The notes below the pieces were generated by a model that saw only the letters and a list, made by a program, of their open reading frames with translations, was not told the DNA's origin and did not search any database. Both the position numbers and the translations under genes were made by a program. This document shows, piece by piece, positions 47,382-55,473 of a DNA stretch of 64,000 nucleotides. Every line of letters begins with the position of its first letter. Within the stretch, counting starts at the first letter, position 1. The DNA is from Bacillota bacterium (GTDB taxonomy: Bacteria > Bacillota > Clostridia > Acetivibrionales > DSM-2933), in the NCBI GenBank assembly GCA_023430975.1, contig JAEYYB010000178.1, positions 25,212-89,211 on the forward strand. Reading direction: 5' to 3'.

Positions 47382-50041
47382 AAATAAAAAGGCTGGAATT
47401 AACTGCATTTGGCAAATTCAAAAACCACATAGTGGATTTTGATGAGGGCATAAATTTAATATATGGCGAAAATGAAGCTGGAAAAACCACATTGCAAAAC
47501 TTCATAAAATTTATGCTTTATGGGACAAAAGGTTCAAGACAGATAAAAGGAGGGGGTGCTGACAGTCCTAAAAAGTACAAACCCTGGCATGAGTCCGGTT
47601 TTTCAGGCTCTATGGAATATATCCTGGATAATGGGCAGCAAATAAGGGTAAATAGGAATTTTGAAGATAATTCAGTAAGGGTCTTTGACTCTTTTTTTAA
47701 TGATATAACAAATACATTTGAGATAGGTAAAAACAAAAACCTTTTGTTTGCACAAAATCATCTTGGGCTTAACGAAGTATGCTTTGAAAAGACTGTTTTT
47801 GTAAGGCAGACAGGTGCGTTCATTGATGATGCAGGCCTAAGTGAGCTTAAGAATATGCTTATTAACCTATCCCAGACCGGTTTTGAGGATGTATCTCTTA
47901 TTAAGGGTGAGAAAGCCCTGAAGGAGGCTATAAGAAAATATACAGGAAATTCGAAAGGTTCATCAACATCTCTTGAATGGATCAATACCAGATTACAGGA
48001 ATTGAAATGTGCACAGACCCATATGCAAAGGGAAAGAGACAGGTTGATGCTTTTAGAGCAGGAGCTTAAAGAAAAGCGTATTCATTTGGAGAGTCTCAAT
48101 AGTATAAAGAATGGCATAAATAAGTCAAAAGCTTATTTGAAGCTTAAAAAGGATCTGGAAGAGGCACGGATTAAGGAAAGCAGCCTTAGGGAGATTTCGG
48201 ACAGAATGAAAGCTCTTCAGGATGAGCAGGCTTCATTACTGGAAAATACCAGGGAGAATGATACAAATAATAATTGCGATTTGAGGCTTATGGAACTTTC
48301 TCATGGTGAGCTGTCACAGCTAGTCAGTGAATTTAAAGGTTATCTTGATTGTCGAGAAGAGTTGACCACCTGTAAAGAAAGGTTATGTAAGAAGAAAGAG
48401 AATATGGAAGAAGCAGAAGGTTCTTTAGAAAAAATATCGGCTTTTAAATATTTAGACAGCGATGTAGATCAAGAAATGCTGGAATTGAATATTAAAGTTG
48501 ACAATATAAAAAAACAAATTAATAATATAAGAGGAGAATTCTTTTCGGATAATTATGCCAGGGAAAAGTTTTATACCGGCAGCAGGAAAAAGGGACTAAG
48601 TATTTATAATGCAGCAATAATGGTCAGTTGTATTCTGGCGGTTTTGTCTATTGCAGGATTTTTTATAAATCCGTTAATTCTTGCAGGTGTACCTGTATTT
48701 GCTATAATTGCCGTATTGATTTACATACTAAAATCAAGCTATCATAAGGCAGACTTATTGGTGCTGGAAGACAATGGGCAAAGCAGTTTATCTAAGGATT
48801 CTCATAACAGGGAACATTCTGAAAAGGATGATTTGGAATCAGAGCTTAATGATATTGAGGCAAGAATTGAAGAAATTCTTTTTACAGTAAAGGCAGCTTC
48901 AGTAGAGGAGTTTTTCAGGCTCCATGCCTTATACAAAAGCAGTGTAAGCTATTTTAACGACTTGAATAATGACCTTTCCATGCTTGAAGAAAAGTTTACT
49001 TCTTTAGAAAAACAGAAGGCTGTATCACTCAATAACATACAGGAAAAGCTTTTTGCAGTAGGTATTGACATGGAACAGGAGTCCATAAATGAAGAGTATA
49101 TTAATATAGTTAAAAATACATATAACAAAAAGGTTACCGAGTATAATGGCAGCAGGTACATAGCATCAAGAAAAGCAGATGTGGAGTCGGAATATAAAAG
49201 ATGCATTGAAAAGGCAGCACTGATATCAGGCATTAATATATTGGGTACGGTTGATGATGTGGACAATGAACTCTATAAGGCATCCCAAAATATAGTAAAC
49301 ATTGAAAATGACTGTGAGGTTCTACTTCAAAATATCAGGATGACTTTATTGGAAGGACAGTTTGGGCAATTATTATCACAGCAATCATCCCTTATTGAAC
49401 TTGCGGAGGCAATTGAAAAAGAAGATAGGAGTAATGCTGAAGATATCCAGAATATTCTTTTAGAAACAAAAGAACTTGAAACAATTTTAAAGAATTCCTT
49501 AAAAGATGAGGAACTTCAGAAAATAGTTGAAGAGATAAATGATTTAGAGGCAAGTAAAGAGGAATTGGAGGATACAATATTTTCTCTTAAGACTGCTCTT
49601 GAAACTCTTAATGAAGCAAGCATGGAAATTCACAGGGATTTTGTACCTGCATTGAATGAAAAGACCGGGCATATACTAAATAAAATGACTTGTAATAAAT
49701 ATGACAGGCTTAAACTTGATGACAATCTTGTATTGCGACTTGTGGAACCGGAAACAGGTGCCGTGGTATCGGCGGACGTGCTTAGCTGCGGCACGGTGGA
49801 ACAGGTTTATCTTGCATTAAGAATTGCAGCTTCGGAACTTTTGATGCTAAAAGGAGAGACTCTTCCCCTTATGCTGGATGAGATATTTTCTTTTTATGAT
49901 CATAAGAGGACTGTTGATACATTGGAAGTGCTTAAGGACTTGTCAACAAAAAGGCAAATTATTCTTTTTACCTGTAAGGAATGGGAGATGGATACTATTT
50001 GCCAAATGTACGAAAATAGTGTAAATGTTATAAAGTTATAG
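47378..50041 (+). CDS. SbcC/YhaN-like ATPase with membrane hairpin in the coiled coil
   Basis: This 887-residue protein has Walker A in YGENEAGKTTLQNF near the N-terminus, a long coiled coil, signature LSCGTVEQVYLALRIA and Walker B LPLMLDEIFSFYD near the C-terminus, as in Rad50/SbcC proteins. Where those have a zinc hook, residues about 406-455 form two strongly hydrophobic helices with a short turn. No CxxC hook is seen. The protein would thus be tethered to the membrane at the coil tip. It is translationally coupled to the nuclease subunit (4-base overlap). Confidence 0.88.
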   Translation: MKIKRLELTAFGKFKNHIVDFDEGINLIYGENEAGKTTLQNFIKFMLYGTKGSRQIKGGGADSPKKYKPWHESGFSGSMEYILDNGQQIRVNRNFEDNSVRVFDSFFNDITNTFEIGKNKNLLFAQNHLGLNEVCFEKTVFVRQTGAFIDDAGLSELKNMLINLSQTGFEDVSLIKGEKALKEAIRKYTGNSKGSSTSLEWINTRLQELKCAQTHMQRERDRLMLLEQELKEKRIHLESLNSIKNGINKSKAYLKLKKDLEEARIKESSLREISDRMKALQDEQASLLENTRENDTNNNCDLRLMELSHGELSQLVSEFKGYLDCREELTTCKERLCKKKENMEEAEGSLEKISAFKYLDSDVDQEMLELNIKVDNIKKQINNIRGEFFSDNYAREKFYTGSRKKGLSIYNAAIMVSCILAVLSIAGFFINPLILAGVPVFAIIAVLIYILKSSYHKADLLVLEDNGQSSLSKDSHNREHSEKDDLESELNDIEARIEEILFTVKAASVEEFFRLHALYKSSVSYFNDLNNDLSMLEEKFTSLEKQKAVSLNNIQEKLFAVGIDMEQESINEEYINIVKNTYNKKVTEYNGSRYIASRKADVESEYKRCIEKAALISGINILGTVDDVDNELYKASQNIVNIENDCEVLLQNIRMTLLEGQFGQLLSQQSSLIELAEAIEKEDRSNAEDIQNILLETKELETILKNSLKDEELQKIVEEINDLEASKEELEDTIFSLKTALETLNEASMEIHRDFVPALNEKTGHILNKMTCNKYDRLKLDDNLVLRLVEPETGAVVSADVLSCGTVEQVYLALRIAASELLMLKGETLPLMLDEIFSFYDHKRTVDTLEVLKDLSTKRQIILFTCKEWEMDTICQMYENSVNVIKL

Positions 50042-50056
50042 TTGAGTGGGGTAACA

Positions 50057-50989
50057 ATGGGAAAGAAAGTAATACTGACGATATTAATGACACTGATAAT
50101 TTTTAGCGGATGCAGCAATAAACAAAAGGATGAAAATGCAGGAGCAAGTTATTCCGGAGCATTCACAACATCAGCATCATGGAATAACATAGGTGTTATA
50201 TCCGATACTGTCGTAGATTTATTCAAGGAAGCTACTGTTCAGGCTGACAAGGTTACACAGGTTTTATACAATCAGCCTGTCAATATAATTGAAACTAAGG
50301 AATCATGGTCAAAGGTGGAGACTGGTGACGGATTAAAGGGTTGGATTAAGACCCGTTATATAACTAAGGATACATCGTCGTTGGATCAGGATAATTCTGA
50401 ATCTAAAATTATAGTTACCGTAAAGAAGTCAAGTGTCCTATCGCAAATTGCTAATGGTTCACTAATAAAGGATGTGGTGATGGGGACCGAGTTTTCAGTG
50501 ATCAAAAGCGTTCAGGATTGGTATGAAGTTGCACTTCCCAACGAAAAAAGGGGCTGGATAAGCGAAAACGGTACCATACATATCGAGGCAGGCCAAAAGG
50601 TTGCTAAGACTTCTGCCGAATCATTTGTAGCTACTGCATTAAAATTCAAGGGAACAGTTTTTCTTCAAGGTGGTATTAGTGCTTGGGGAATTGATAGTTC
50701 AGGACTTACTTATATTTGCAGCAGAATTAATGGAGTTAAGCTTCCCAGAAGTATAGACTTGCAATATAAGATGGGAAGGGCCATTGATATGACAAAGGAG
50801 GAACCGGCAGCAGGAGATCTTGTTTTTTTCAGCTCGGATGAACATCGGAAAGATATAGCTTCTGTAGGCATTTTTGTAAATGCCAGTGAGTTTCTCATTG
50901 CCAGCAAACTTAATTATTCCGTAGCAATAAGCCAGCGTGAAGATGAGTATTTTAAACAACGGCTTGTCAGTGCTAGACGAATTTTTTAA
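50057..50989 (+). CDS. Lipoprotein with two SH3 domains and an inactive NlpC/P60-like domain
   Basis: ATG at 50057 has GTGGGG upstream and lies 15 bases after the YhaN-like gene. Signal peptide with lipobox FSGC (Cys19). Two bacterial SH3 domains lie at about 45-105 and 118-175. The last 120 residues follow the NlpC/P60 pattern (GLTYICSRINGVKLPRSIDLQYKMG; PAAGDLVFFSS), but the catalytic DCSG is D-S-S-G (213-216) and the His of HVGIY is Ser269. The third polar residue is also not conserved. It should bind wall peptides but not cut them. It may instead be a regulator or scaffold for a wall hydrolase. Confidence 0.85.
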   Translation: MGKKVILTILMTLIIFSGCSNKQKDENAGASYSGAFTTSASWNNIGVISDTVVDLFKEATVQADKVTQVLYNQPVNIIETKESWSKVETGDGLKGWIKTRYITKDTSSLDQDNSESKIIVTVKKSSVLSQIANGSLIKDVVMGTEFSVIKSVQDWYEVALPNEKRGWISENGTIHIEAGQKVAKTSAESFVATALKFKGTVFLQGGISAWGIDSSGLTYICSRINGVKLPRSIDLQYKMGRAIDMTKEEPAAGDLVFFSSDEHRKDIASVGIFVNASEFLIASKLNYSVAISQREDEYFKQRLVSARRIF

Positions 50990-51048
50990 TATGTGGGAAA
51001 CTATGGCACAAGCGATATTGCTAATAGCTGAAAGTTATTTATTACTGA

Positions 51049-51114
51049 TATAAAAAGTGTTAATAATCTTTCATTTGCGATAGACAAATGTAATAGATCT
51101 ATCATGTTTAATAT
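51049..51114 (+). repeat. Repeat family 1, internally deleted copy D
   Basis: TATAAAAAGTGTTAATAATC begins it, TTTGCGATAGACAAATGTAA follows, and the right end is divergent (ATGTTTAATATGA). The central loop and one inner arm are missing. It lies in the 235-bp gap before the PilZ gene. Confidence 0.7.
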
Positions 51115-51224
51115 GATATTAAAAGAAGGATTTTAATGAACTTTTATAGAATATTCATATATGCGCAAGTACTTTTCATTCATAACTTGTTTCATATGAA
51201 ATGTCGGCATATTGAGGTGATAAG

Positions 51225-51806
51225 ATGGAATTAAAGACTGACAAGATTGTTTTAGTTAGTCACTATTCAGCAATCAAGCCCTTTAGATGTGATATAGTAG
51301 ATGCAAGTGATTCTTCAATTACTCTTCGCTTGACAAAACAGTTCTCAATTCTTAATTTTCAAGAAGGCGATCCAGCAGTAATAATGATAAAAGAACAAAA
51401 TAATATAATAAATATAGGGTGTAATGTTACATCCATAGAGCCAAAAGCCAACATAATAAAATTACATATTGATTCCATAGAACCAGGCTCCGAATTGAGA
51501 CTTCATGAAAGGAAGCCGGTTTCCTTATATGCTGATGTAAGAAAAAAGGGTAAGGACAAGAAATATATTGCAATCATAAAGGATATAAGTGTATTTGGCC
51601 TTAAAATATATTCCAAGGAATCATTTTTTCTTAACGATGTTCTTCAGTTTGATTTGTATATACAGCAGAAAATTATATTTTTAAAAGCTGTCATTCTAAG
51701 AATAACTCCTCACAAGGATTTTATTGAGTATGGTATGAGAATAGAATATGAGAGCTTTGAAACATTGAATTTTATTCAGGGGTATATCAAAAATCTATCT
51801 GACTAG
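51225..51806 (+). CDS. PilZ-domain c-di-GMP receptor (YcgR-like)
   Basis: This 193-residue protein has a beta-rich N-terminal part resembling the YcgR/flagellar-brake domain and a C-terminal PilZ domain. Both c-di-GMP motifs are intact: RxxxR at residues 92-96 (RLHER) and DxSxxG at 120-125 (DISVFG). GAGGTG precedes the ATG. It would sense c-di-GMP made or removed by the proteins at 1423 and 42328. The target, motility or surface functions, is inferred from family. It is flanked by repeats and seems to be transcribed alone. Confidence 0.9.
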   Translation: MELKTDKIVLVSHYSAIKPFRCDIVDASDSSITLRLTKQFSILNFQEGDPAVIMIKEQNNIINIGCNVTSIEPKANIIKLHIDSIEPGSELRLHERKPVSLYADVRKKGKDKKYIAIIKDISVFGLKIYSKESFFLNDVLQFDLYIQQKIIFLKAVILRITPHKDFIEYGMRIEYESFETLNFIQGYIKNLSD

Positions 51807-51848
51807 TATACATAATACTTTCTTTTAAATGTTTAATATTTACTTATG

Positions 51849-51947
51849 GATGAAAAGTTAACAATCTTTTGCATTTGTCTATCGCAAATCCCGTAAAAGC
51901 GTTCGTTATTTGCTCTGACAAATGTAAGATTATTAACACTTTTCATC
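51849..51947 (-). repeat. Palindromic repeat family 1, full-length copy E (inverted)
   Basis: Opposite orientation to copies A-C: TTTGTCTATCGCAAATCCCGTAAA and GCTCTGACAAATGTAAGATTATTAACACTTTTCAT are clear, with the core read as GCGTTCGTT. It is about 99 bp, non-coding, with copy F 134 bases further on in the same gap (51807-52178). Confidence 0.9.
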
Positions 51948-52081
51948 TAGATACTTCATAATGTATCATATATAATAAAAGTGGTTTTACTGCATAATAA
52001 TTATACACTTATTTGCAGCAAAATCATTTTTTGCTGTATAAGGTATAAACAAATAATTAACTGGCCAATAGGCACTCCTAA

Positions 52082-52148
52082 ATTAAAAGTGATAAATCTA
52101 TTACATTTGTCTATCGCCAAATGTAAGATTATTAACACTTTTAATATA
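52082..52148 (-). repeat. Repeat family 1, 67-bp internally deleted copy F
   Basis: TTAAAAGTG...TTACATTTGTCTATCGCC joined to AAATGTAAGATTATTAACACTTTTAATATA: the arms are present but the central AACGAACGG loop is lost. It ends 30 bases before the SUKH gene start. Confidence 0.85.
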
Positions 52149-52178
52149 AGTAAATTTTTTTGAAAGAGGCAGATATAA

Positions 52179-52826
52179 ATGAATAATGTGGAACAACTAA
52201 GTATACAGGAACTTTGGAACTATGTGACAGCAGTATATGAAAAAGAAAAACCAGGCTTTAAATCATATTTGAATCCGATGGTTGATATTGAAGAGGTCAA
52301 TTCAATTGAAGTAAAAATGGGATTTGAATTGCCTGGCCAATTAAAGGAACTATATCATTGCAACAATGGGGAGAAGGAAAATCTTGAGGGCAGCATACTT
52401 GGATTAGGGTTCCTTTCTTTAGGCGAAATGTTTATGAATTGGTGTGATTGGCTGTATGTATTAAAGGATAAGGAGCTCATGAAGGAATGCGAAAAAGATG
52501 CGGAATCTATTCCTAAGAGGGCTGTTAAGAAGGTGTATGCAAATAGAAAATGGATTCCATTTGCCCATGATCAGAACGGCAACTATATAGGCATTGATTT
52601 GGACCCGGATGAAAATGGTACCGTTGGACAGGTCATAAATTATGGCAGCGATGAGAACAAGAAATATGTTATAGCAAAAAGCCTAAGGGAGTTTTTGGTT
52701 TTAATGGTGAAAATCCTCGAAAACAATAAACCTACCATAAAGACAAGGTACAAGAGATTAATAGTAAAACTAGGTGAAGAGCCACCTATTCAAATGATTG
52801 TTTCCAGAATAAATCAGATTATTTAA
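52179..52826 (+). CDS. SMI1/KNR4 (SUKH) family protein
   Basis: This 215-residue protein has the SMI1/KNR4 pattern: an acidic N-terminus, ELPGQLKELYHCNNGEKENL (the LP..lk.L...NG block), GLGFLSLGEM, WIPFAHDQNGNYIGIDLDPDENGTVGQVI and a final SLREFLVLM. Bacterial SUKH proteins are often immunity proteins against polymorphic toxins, but single housekeeping-like members also occur. No toxin gene is adjacent, so an immunity role is only a possibility (orphan immunity gene). GAAAGAGG lies upstream. It is surrounded by repeats on both sides. Confidence 0.85.
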   Translation: MNNVEQLSIQELWNYVTAVYEKEKPGFKSYLNPMVDIEEVNSIEVKMGFELPGQLKELYHCNNGEKENLEGSILGLGFLSLGEMFMNWCDWLYVLKDKELMKECEKDAESIPKRAVKKVYANRKWIPFAHDQNGNYIGIDLDPDENGTVGQVINYGSDENKKYVIAKSLREFLVLMVKILENNKPTIKTRYKRLIVKLGEEPPIQMIVSRINQII

Positions 52827-53002
52827 GTGATTTTATTTACAGCGAAGGAAATTATGGTGTATGGCAATGCACCTCTACAAGTATTGGCTAAATGCTGTTT
52901 TTGCATTAAAAATATTAAAAGGTGGTACAATTATATGTATAAAGAGATATCCAAACTTAAAAAAGGCTAAATTTGGGTATCTACAAAGGAGGTATTAAAA
53001 CT

Positions 53003-53206
53003 ATGATAATGAATATTTTTTTTGGTGTAATAATGGTTGCTGCATTTTTACTTGTAACTTTTTTCGGTCTTGGACCGGTTATGTTTGCTGATGGTTCTAT
53101 GAGTGAGAGAATGGCAACGCTGGCGGTAGTTGCTCTTATTTACGCTGTACTTATAACCGTATCTGTGGTTTTTATTAGAAAGAGGATGGCAAAGGCGGGC
53201 AATTAA
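53003..53206 (+). CDS. Small two-helix membrane protein
   Basis: ATG at 53003 follows an excellent AAAGGAGG (ten-base spacing); the TTG at 52973 is rejected. The 67-residue protein has two hydrophobic helices (about 3-23 and 37-58) with a short loop FADGSMSERMA and a basic C-terminus (RKRMAKAGN). No family is recognised. The 176-bp gap before it shows nothing clear. It lies just upstream of the MarR promoter. Confidence 0.7.
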   Translation: MIMNIFFGVIMVAAFLLVTFFGLGPVMFADGSMSERMATLAVVALIYAVLITVSVVFIRKRMAKAGN

Positions 53207-53239
53207 AGGATAAGTATAAATTATCAATACTTTTTGGTA

Positions 53240-53299
53240 TTGACAAAGTGTTTTTAAAGGAGTATTCTGTTATTAGAATATTTCGGTTCACGAAGTATT
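53240..53299 (+). promoter_or_regulatory. marR promoter with operator 1
   Basis: TTGACA (53240-53245), 17 bases, TATTCT (53263-53268). The operator-like inverted repeat AATATTTCG-N5-CGAAGTATT (53277-53299) covers the expected start site. The same repeat occurs inverted at 53993-54015 before the ArsA gene. Confidence 0.75.
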
Positions 53300-53302
53300 C
53301 GA

Positions 53303-53400
53303 TGTTAAAAGTTTATACTTGTGCATTTGACTTAGGCAAATACCGTTGAACCGCTGGTTATTTGCTCCTCCAAACATAAGATTATTAGGCTTTTAATATA
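53303..53400 (-). repeat. Repeat family 1, degenerate copy G
   Basis: TTAAAAGTTTATAC...GGTTATTTGCTC..CAAACATAAGATTATTAGGCTTTTAATATA follows the inverted-orientation consensus with many substitutions. It lies between the MarR operator and the marR start, so it becomes part of the mRNA leader. Confidence 0.6.
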
Positions 53401-53417
53401 ATAAAGGAGATTGGTTC

Positions 53418-53903
53418 ATGCAAATAAATTCCACCATATTTGATTTGATATTTAATAATATAAATAAGATTTTTTATCCCAGAGATATTATTAATATAGA
53501 CTTGGAGTTATCCAAGTCTGAAATTGTCCTTCTTCTGCAGCTTGAAAAACAGAGCGAGCTTATGATGTCAAAGGTATCAGACAGCTTGAATGTTCCTATG
53601 AGTACAGCCACAGGTATAGTTGAGAGGCTGGTAAAAAGCAGCTATGTTATTAGGGACAAAAGTGAGACTGATAGGAGGATCGTTGTTATAAAGCTTACAG
53701 ATAAAGGGAAAAATCTGGTGTCCAAGATACATACAATTGCACTTGGATATATAGATGATATTTGCAATGAGCTTGAGCCTGAGGAAATTCAGATGATCAT
53801 AAAAATATTTTATAGGGTTATAGATGTAGTTGAAAGGAAAAAGGCTGCAGACCGAAAGCCAAAAGATAGTGAAAATGTACTTAGAAAAATCCAAATAGAT
53901 TAA
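53418..53903 (+). CDS. MarR-family transcriptional regulator
   Basis: This 161-residue protein has a winged helix with LSKSEIVLLLQLEKQSELMMSKVSDSLNVPMSTATGIVERLVKSSYVIRDKSETDRRIVVIKLTDKG, the standard MarR pattern including the DRR wing, and helical dimerisation ends. AAAGGAG precedes the ATG. It probably represses its own promoter and the ArsA operon through the two identical-pattern operators. The ligand is unknown. Confidence 0.9.
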   Translation: MQINSTIFDLIFNNINKIFYPRDIINIDLELSKSEIVLLLQLEKQSELMMSKVSDSLNVPMSTATGIVERLVKSSYVIRDKSETDRRIVVIKLTDKGKNLVSKIHTIALGYIDDICNELEPEEIQMIIKIFYRVIDVVERKKAADRKPKDSENVLRKIQID

Positions 53904-53992
53904 AATTAATTTGAAGACCTGTATTAAGCCCTTTTTTAGGTAAGGCTATATTGCTGTTCTATTTGCTTAAATGAAGGGCTAAAATTAAAATC

Positions 53993-54015
53993 AATACTTC
54001 GATGATCGAAATATT
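53993..54015 (+). promoter_or_regulatory. Operator 2, upstream of the ArsA-like gene
   Basis: AATACTTCG-N5-CGAAATATT is the reverse complement of the 53277-53299 repeat in both half sites; only the 5-base spacer differs. It lies about 40 bases upstream of the ArsA start and may overlap the -35 region of a promoter whose -10 would be TAGAAT near 54028. Confidence 0.7.
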
Positions 54016-54056
54016 TGAAAAACGTAATAGAATAATATAAAAGGAGTGAATTTATC

Positions 54057-55223
54057 ATGAGAATTATTGTTTATACCGGCAAGGGTGGTGTGGGAAAGAC
54101 CAGTATTGCTGCATCTACAGCTTTAAAATCTGCAAGGAGAGGACTTAAGACTCTCATTATTAGTACCGATGCAGCACACAGTCTTGGAGATTCCCTGGAT
54201 ATTGAGCTTGGCTCGGAGCCTGTTAAGATTGAAGAAAACCTATGGGCTCAAGAGATTGATACAATACATGAGATTGAAAAGGGTTGGGGAAAGGTTCAGG
54301 AGTACCTCACAACACTATTTACATCAAAAGCTGTAAAAGATATTACTACAGAGGAATTAACAGTGTTTCCGGGAATGGACGAATTGCTGAGCCTTATAAG
54401 AATACTAGAGCATTATAAGGAAGGTTTTTATGATCTTATTGTAATAGATTGTGCTCCTACTGGAGAAACCCTTGCTCTTTTAAGTTATCCGGACCTTTTC
54501 AGATGGTGGATGGAGAAGCTTTTTCCTTTAAAGAGGAAGGCCATTAACCTAACAAGGCCTGTAATAGAGCCGCTCTTGGGAATACCCATGCCTTCGGATG
54601 GAGTTATGGGGGAAATAGAAAGGATATTTAACCAGTTGGATGAGATGAAAAAGATATTTACCGACAGGAAATCCACCAGCATCAGAATAGTGGTAAATCC
54701 TGAAAAAATGGTTATAAAGGAGGCTAAAAGAAGCTTTACCTATCTTAATATATATAACTTCAATGTCGATGCAATTGTTGTAAACAGAGTTATTCCCAAA
54801 GATATAACCGACAGCTATTTTGCATTATGGAAGGAAATACAGAGTAACTATATTGATGAGGCTAAGGAGTGCTTCTCGCCAATACCCATACTGTATGCAC
54901 CTCTTTTCGAGAAGGAGATAGTTGGATTGAATATGCTTGAAAGGCTGGGGGAAGTAGTATTTGATGAGCTTAACCCTGAAGGCATATTGTACAATATTAA
55001 AACTCAGTCAATTGAAAAGAGCGGAAAGAGCTATCTTCTGAAGATAAATATGCCGTTTTGTGAAAAGAGTGACTTAAGCCTAGCACAGAAGGCCGATGAA
55101 CTTATAATCAGGGCGGGGAGAATAAAGAGGAATATTACCCTGCCAAAGACACTTCAATACCTTTCGATTACGTCAGCAAAGTTTGAAGAGGACACTCTTA
55201 ATATAATATTTGGTGGTGAATAA
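54057..55223 (+). CDS. ArsA/Get3-family ATPase with Hsp20-like C-terminus
   Basis: This 388-residue protein has the deviant Walker A GKGGVGKTS (8-16), switch region STDAAHSLGDSLD, DCAPTGETLALL and the late VNRVIP motif of the ArsA family. The final 70 residues (from about 320, ending ITSAKFEEDTLNIIF) resemble the Hsp20-like domain attached to many bacterial ArsA homologues. There is one ATPase domain, so it probably acts as a homodimer. No arsenite pump (ArsB) or metal-binding cysteines are evident, so arsenite extrusion is unlikely; a client-protein role like Get3 is possible. It is followed one base later by a 72-residue ORF. Confidence 0.88.
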   Translation: MRIIVYTGKGGVGKTSIAASTALKSARRGLKTLIISTDAAHSLGDSLDIELGSEPVKIEENLWAQEIDTIHEIEKGWGKVQEYLTTLFTSKAVKDITTEELTVFPGMDELLSLIRILEHYKEGFYDLIVIDCAPTGETLALLSYPDLFRWWMEKLFPLKRKAINLTRPVIEPLLGIPMPSDGVMGEIERIFNQLDEMKKIFTDRKSTSIRIVVNPEKMVIKEAKRSFTYLNIYNFNVDAIVVNRVIPKDITDSYFALWKEIQSNYIDEAKECFSPIPILYAPLFEKEIVGLNMLERLGEVVFDELNPEGILYNIKTQSIEKSGKSYLLKINMPFCEKSDLSLAQKADELIIRAGRIKRNITLPKTLQYLSITSAKFEEDTLNIIFGGE

Positions 55224-55224
55224 A

Positions 55225-55443
55225 ATGGATAACATGGCATTATTCAAGGAACTGGTTAAGCTGGAAATTTTGAAAACAAGGCTTATAATGGATATTTTGC
55301 CGGGGCAGGTTGGTAGATATGCGAAAGACGGGTTTGATTCTATTATTGATGCTGTAAATGAGGTTACTAAAGATTATGCAGAAAAAAGGCCTAAGGAAGA
55401 AAAGGCAAGAGAAAACGGGATTAATAGGGTGAAGATAGATTGA
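55225..55443 (+). CDS. Small soluble protein encoded with the ArsA-like ATPase
   Basis: ATG at 55225 follows the ArsA stop by one base, with GGTGGTG upstream. The 72-residue, highly charged, probably all-helical protein (MALFKELVKLEILKTRLIMDI...; C-terminal EKRPKEEKARENG) shows no known motif. The tight spacing suggests a partner of the ATPase. No function can be given. Confidence 0.7.
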   Translation: MDNMALFKELVKLEILKTRLIMDILPGQVGRYAKDGFDSIIDAVNEVTKDYAEKRPKEEKARENGINRVKID

Positions 55444-55473
55444 TACAATAATTTGGATATAGGGAGTTTTATT

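Noticed and set aside
54057..55223. Arsenite-extruding ArsA pump ATPase
   Set aside because: No ArsB, ArsD or ArsR neighbours, only one ATPase domain, and no arsenite-binding cysteine set was evident.
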